In this document: positions 4,660 through 7,069 of the stretch, piece by piece
Layout: the number at the start of each line of letters is the position of its first letter
Numbering within the stretch: the first letter of the stretch is position 1
NCBI GenBank assembly: GCA_011170385.1
Contig: DUFE01000100.1
Coordinates: 1 to 7,069 of the forward strand
Origin: Dehalococcoidia bacterium
GTDB lineage: Bacteria > Chloroflexota > Dehalococcoidia > Dehalococcoidales > W693
Length of the DNA: 7,069 nucleotides
Direction: 5' to 3'
Made by a program: the position numbers and the translations under genes
Notes under the pieces: model-generated
What the model saw: only the letters and a program-made list of their open reading frames with translations
Database searches by the model: none
What the model was told of the DNA's origin: nothing

Positions 4660-6384
4660 TTATTCTTCTTCGGTGCTGAATTCAACCACCTTCTGGTCTT
4701 GCTCTATTACGGGCAGAGCCTGCTTGATATCGGTTTTCTTCATTCCGGTGGCGGTAAGGGTCCGCCTGATAAACTCCAGGCTGGCTTCGTACTCTGGGCT
4801 TATCAGTTCAGTAATGCCTATCTTTTTCAGTGTTTTCGCCTCGCCGGCCCGGTGAACCCTGGCTATTATCTTCAGGTCTGGGTTTATCTCCATGGCGGCT
4901 TTTACGGTAGCTATCACCGCCATCGGGTCGGGGAAGGTTATCACCAGTGTTTTCACTCTGCCCAGATCCGTCTGGTTGAGCACGTTGGGATTGCTGGCGT
5001 CACCGTAAATACGGGGCGTGCAGCAGTCTCTAGCTTCGGCGATACGCTCCGGGTCTATATCGATAACTATATGCGGCACACCGGCGTCCAGCAGTCCTTG
5101 AGATACGTTCTGTCCGATTCTGCCGTAACCGGCAACAACCACCCGTCTAGTCTCTTTGGCTGGCTCACCGGATTCGGTTACCACCAACCCCTTGCCCAGG
5201 CGCCTGCGGATGGCGGGGGTGGAAGTTACCCTGGGGTATAACCAGGAGACCAGGTTTATGGATAGCGGCGTCAGTAGCATGGTAATAATAGCGCTGGCTA
5301 GGATGACGGAATAAAACTGTTCTGTAACCAGACCGGCGTCTATTCCCGTTTGAGCCAGTATAAAGCCGAACTCCCCGATTTGAAATAAGCCGGCGCCGGC
5401 AAGCAGGGCGATGCGGCTGCTATAGCCGAAGGACAGGACGATGCCAGAGATAATCAGTAGCTTTATCAGGATGATGGCGATCACTGTTAACGCTATCAGC
5501 ACCCAGTTATCAAGCACGAACGACGGATCGAGCAGCATACCTAGGGAGACGAAGAAAAGGGTAGCGAATATGTCCCTCAACGGTGTAATTTCACCCAGAG
5601 CCTGGTGAGCGAACCTAGTTTCGCGCAGCACCAGCCCGATTAAAAACGTACCGAAGACTATCGGCAGACCGAAGACCTGGGTACCCAGCACGGCGCCAAA
5701 GCACAGCACCAGCACTATCAGCAGGAACAGCTCGCGGGTGCGAACCCGCCCGATACGGCCCATCAACCAGGGTAGTATCCACAAGCCCGAAACTATGGCT
5801 ATAGCGATAAACAAAAGCGCCTTTCCGGTGGAGGTGACCAGAGAAAGAAACAGGTTGTCCACCTCGCCACCCATAAGCGGCACTATCAGAGCCATTACCA
5901 CCACGCTGATGTCCTGAAGGATGAGTATCGCCAGCATGATCCGTCCGTGTACCGAGCTCAACTCGCCCCGCTCCATCAAAAGCTTTAGGCATACGGCGGT
6001 GCTGCTTAAGGAAATTATCAGCCCGAATAGTATGGACTGGGGTAGTGCCCAGTCGAAAAGAAAGTAACCCGCTACCAGTCCGGCACCGAAGGTGAGTAAA
6101 ATCTGTGCAATGCCACCCCATATCCCCACCCTGCCAACCTGCCGCAACTGGCTAACTGATATTTCCAGCCCCAGGGTGAACATCAGCAGGGCAACACCGA
6201 TGGTTGCCGCCGCCTCGACCAGTTCCAGGTCGGTTACCAGCCCCAGCGAATGGGGACCGACAGCCATACCGACTACCAGGTAGCCCAGTATCACGGGCTG
6301 CCTTAAGCGGTGGGCTATCATTCCCCCTACCAGAGCCGCTGCCAGTAGAATAGCGATACCTACGAACGGGCTCAAATTTTCCAT
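4660..6384 (-). CDS. Kef-type cation:proton antiporter (CPA2) with RCK/TrkA-N domain
   Basis: The membrane part (about residues 8-385, counted from the TTG at 6393) has 12-13 hydrophobic segments and carries CPA2 hallmarks. These are QPVILGYLVVGMAVGP (32-47), LMFTLGLEIS (70-79), the ion-site LQDISVV (159-165, Asp161), the membrane lysine in IKLLI (310-314), and GEFGFIL (340-346). After a basic linker comes a TrkA-N/RCK Rossmann domain: VVVAGYGRIGQ (418-428), VIDIDPER (443-450) and YGDAS (463-467). These bind NAD(H) or another nucleotide and gate ion flow. The protein ends soon after (about 577), with an acidic EFSTEEE tail and no TrkA-C domain. Such proteins exchange K+ or Na+ for H+ across the cytoplasmic membrane; the ion cannot be decided here. 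I prefer ATG 6384; TTG 6393 would add three residues, and neither has a strong ribosome site. It is the first gene of a likely antiporter-argC-MFS unit. Confidence 0.92.
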   Translation of the reverse strand: MENLSPFVGIAILLAAALVGGMIAHRLRQPVILGYLVVGMAVGPHSLGLVTDLELVEAAATIGVALLMFTLGLEISVSQLRQVGRVGIWGGIAQILLTFGAGLVAGYFLFDWALPQSILFGLIISLSSTAVCLKLLMERGELSSVHGRIMLAILILQDISVVVMALIVPLMGGEVDNLFLSLVTSTGKALLFIAIAIVSGLWILPWLMGRIGRVRTRELFLLIVLVLCFGAVLGTQVFGLPIVFGTFLIGLVLRETRFAHQALGEITPLRDIFATLFFVSLGMLLDPSFVLDNWVLIALTVIAIILIKLLIISGIVLSFGYSSRIALLAGAGLFQIGEFGFILAQTGIDAGLVTEQFYSVILASAIITMLLTPLSINLVSWLYPRVTSTPAIRRRLGKGLVVTESGEPAKETRRVVVAGYGRIGQNVSQGLLDAGVPHIVIDIDPERIAEARDCCTPRIYGDASNPNVLNQTDLGRVKTLVITFPDPMAVIATVKAAMEINPDLKIIARVHRAGEAKTLKKIGITELISPEYEASLEFIRRTLTATGMKKTDIKQALPVIEQDQKVVEFSTEEE

Positions 6385-6425
6385 AGTCTTCAACTCGAGC
6401 TGTTGTTGCCTCTCAAATGACTCCT

Positions 6426-6443
6426 CTTCCCTGGTAAGGGAAG
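6426..6443. repeat. Short hairpin in the divergent intergenic region
   Basis: CTTCCCT (6426-6432) and AGGGAAG (6437-6443) form a perfect 7-bp stem around GGTA. It would lie in the 5' leader of the antiporter transcript if that starts farther upstream. No T-run adjoins it. Its role is unknown. Confidence 0.45.
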
Positions 6444-6500
6444 GGATCAGGTAATAGGTAACTCACAGCTAAAATAGGGCGTTACCAATTTTAACATAAA

Positions 6501-6544
6501 TTGCTATAAAAAGGGCGATATGATAATATTCCATAAGGTATAAT
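6501..6544 (+). promoter_or_regulatory. Promoter region for the DRE-TIM synthase gene
   Basis: Two -10 candidates are seen. One is the extended element TGATAATAT (6521-6529), with TTGCTA (6501-6506) 17 bp upstream of its hexamer. The other is a consensus TATAAT (6539-6544) with no clear -35. Either would leave a leader of roughly 30-45 nt before GTG 6579, containing a proper ribosome binding site. Confidence 0.45.
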
Positions 6545-6566
6545 CCGACCATACACTAACTCAAAC

Positions 6567-6572
6567 AGGAGA
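6567..6572 (+). promoter_or_regulatory. Ribosome binding site fixing the GTG start at 6579
   Basis: AGGAGA lies 6 nt before GTG 6579-6581. The protein's conserved N-terminus (IYLIDVTNRDG) starts just after, so this start is well supported. Confidence 0.7.
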
Positions 6573-6578
6573 AAACAA

Positions 6579-7069
6579 GTGCCCAAGATATATCTTATTG
6601 ATGTAACCAATCGTGATGGAGTACAGACGGCCAAACTCGGTCTCTCCAAACTGGAGAAGACCATGATGAACATCTACCTTAACGAGATGGGGGTTTTTCA
6701 GTCCGAGTTCGGTTTTCCCACCACCAGGCACGAGTCCAACTACCTTCAAGCCAACCTGGAGCTGGCGGAGCTGGGAGCCCTTAAGCCTATCCGCCTGGAA
6801 GGATGGATAAGAGCCATCGTTGCCGATGTCGAAACCGCCTTCAAACTGGTGCCCAATATGAAGCACCTCAACCTTTCTATATCCACATCTGACCAGATGA
6901 TTAACGGCAAGTTCAGGGGTAAGAAAACCAGGGAAGACATTATTAAGGATATGACCGCGGCGGTCGACGCTGCCTGGGCTCACGGCGCCGAAAGTGTCGG
7001 CGTTAATGCCGAGGACGCCTCTCGCACGGACATCGGCTACCTTATAGAGTTTGGTCAGGCGGCAAGGGA
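6579..7069 (+). CDS. DRE-TIM metallolyase: homocitrate/Re-citrate synthase-like, N-terminal 163 residues
   Basis: The frame opens at GTG 6579 and is still open at the right edge, so more than half of the protein may be missing. The N-terminus IYLIDVTNRDGVQT (4-17) is the DRE-TIM metallolyase signature, with Arg12 and Asp13 in the catalytic and metal-ligand places. Most isopropylmalate and homocitrate synthases read D-T-T-L-R-D-G-x-Q; here it is D-V-T-N-R-D-G-V-Q. Other TIM-barrel strands visible are MGVFQSEFGFP (37-47), MKHLNLSISTSD (about 93-104) and GAESVGVNAEDASRTD (about 137-152). The family condenses acetyl-CoA with a 2-oxo acid. Anaerobes including Clostridium kluyveri and Dehalococcoides use a member as Re-citrate synthase (oxaloacetate + acetyl-CoA to citrate), and this protein may be one. 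Homocitrate synthase is the main alternative. It is transcribed away from the antiporter gene. Confidence 0.85.
   Translation, partial: MPKIYLIDVTNRDGVQTAKLGLSKLEKTMMNIYLNEMGVFQSEFGFPTTRHESNYLQANLELAELGALKPIRLEGWIRAIVADVETAFKLVPNMKHLNLSISTSDQMINGKFRGKKTREDIIKDMTAAVDAAWAHGAESVGVNAEDASRTDIGYLIEFGQAAR

Noticed and set aside
4657..5241. 194-codon plus-strand ORF
   Set aside because: It lies wholly antisense to the antiporter's RCK domain. It is a product of high GC content and has no family features.
5615..6121. 168-codon minus-strand ORF
   Set aside because: It is an out-of-frame shadow of the antiporter gene on the same strand, with composition unlike a real protein.
1..7069. CRISPR array or tandem repeats
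   Set aside because: No regularly spaced repeated units were seen on reading through the window.

Overview
The window looks like a junction between an ordinary bacterial chromosome and a foreign, AT-rich insert, with the seam at the 3' end of a tRNA-Glu gene. By hand count, bases 301-360 are 27% G+C and bases 2161-2220 are 65% G+C, and the change falls next to the tRNA. The backbone resembles the Chloroflexota, possibly Dehalococcoidia. I infer this from the flavour of the proteins: an ArgC with an N-terminal GIINVTGYAG loop, and a homocitrate-synthase-like enzyme of the kind known in Dehalococcoides as Re-citrate synthase. It is not proven.

Bases 1-1521, AT-rich segment. A leftward gene of unknown function runs off the left edge (558 to 1). 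It diverges from a rightward pair: a tiny excisionase/MerR-like HTH protein (631-801) and a GNAT acetyltransferase (803-1411). Between the divergent genes lies a textbook sigma70-type promoter (TTGACA, 17 bp, TATAAT). It is overlaid by a 24-bp near-palindrome that places a second TATAAT on the opposite strand. A further small ORF with a perfect ribosome binding site (from 1444) starts in the AT-rich DNA and reads straight through the tRNA in antisense. This is what an ORF cut at an attachment site would look like.

Bases 1522-1597, tRNA-Glu(TTC) on the minus strand, with encoded CCA. Its 3' end faces the AT-rich segment, the usual geometry for a tRNA-integrated island. No integrase is in view.

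Bases 1600-7069, GC-rich backbone. A rightward VTT/DedA-like membrane protein (1700-2299) converges on and overlaps the end of a leftward MFS transporter (3563-2262). Upstream of the MFS gene on the same strand are argC (4636-3611) and a Kef-type cation:proton antiporter with an RCK/TrkA-N domain (6384-4660). These three could form one transcription unit, antiporter-argC-MFS, although a hairpin and a candidate internal promoter lie between argC and the MFS gene. Divergent from the antiporter, a DRE-TIM metallolyase related to homocitrate/isopropylmalate/Re-citrate synthases begins at 6579 and runs off the right edge.

Functionally, the backbone mixes amino-acid anabolism (ArgC in arginine synthesis; the acyltransferring synthase possibly supplying citrate, and so 2-oxoglutarate and glutamate) with membrane transport. 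Several start codons lie only a few bases downstream of good -10 elements, suggesting leaderless mRNAs.
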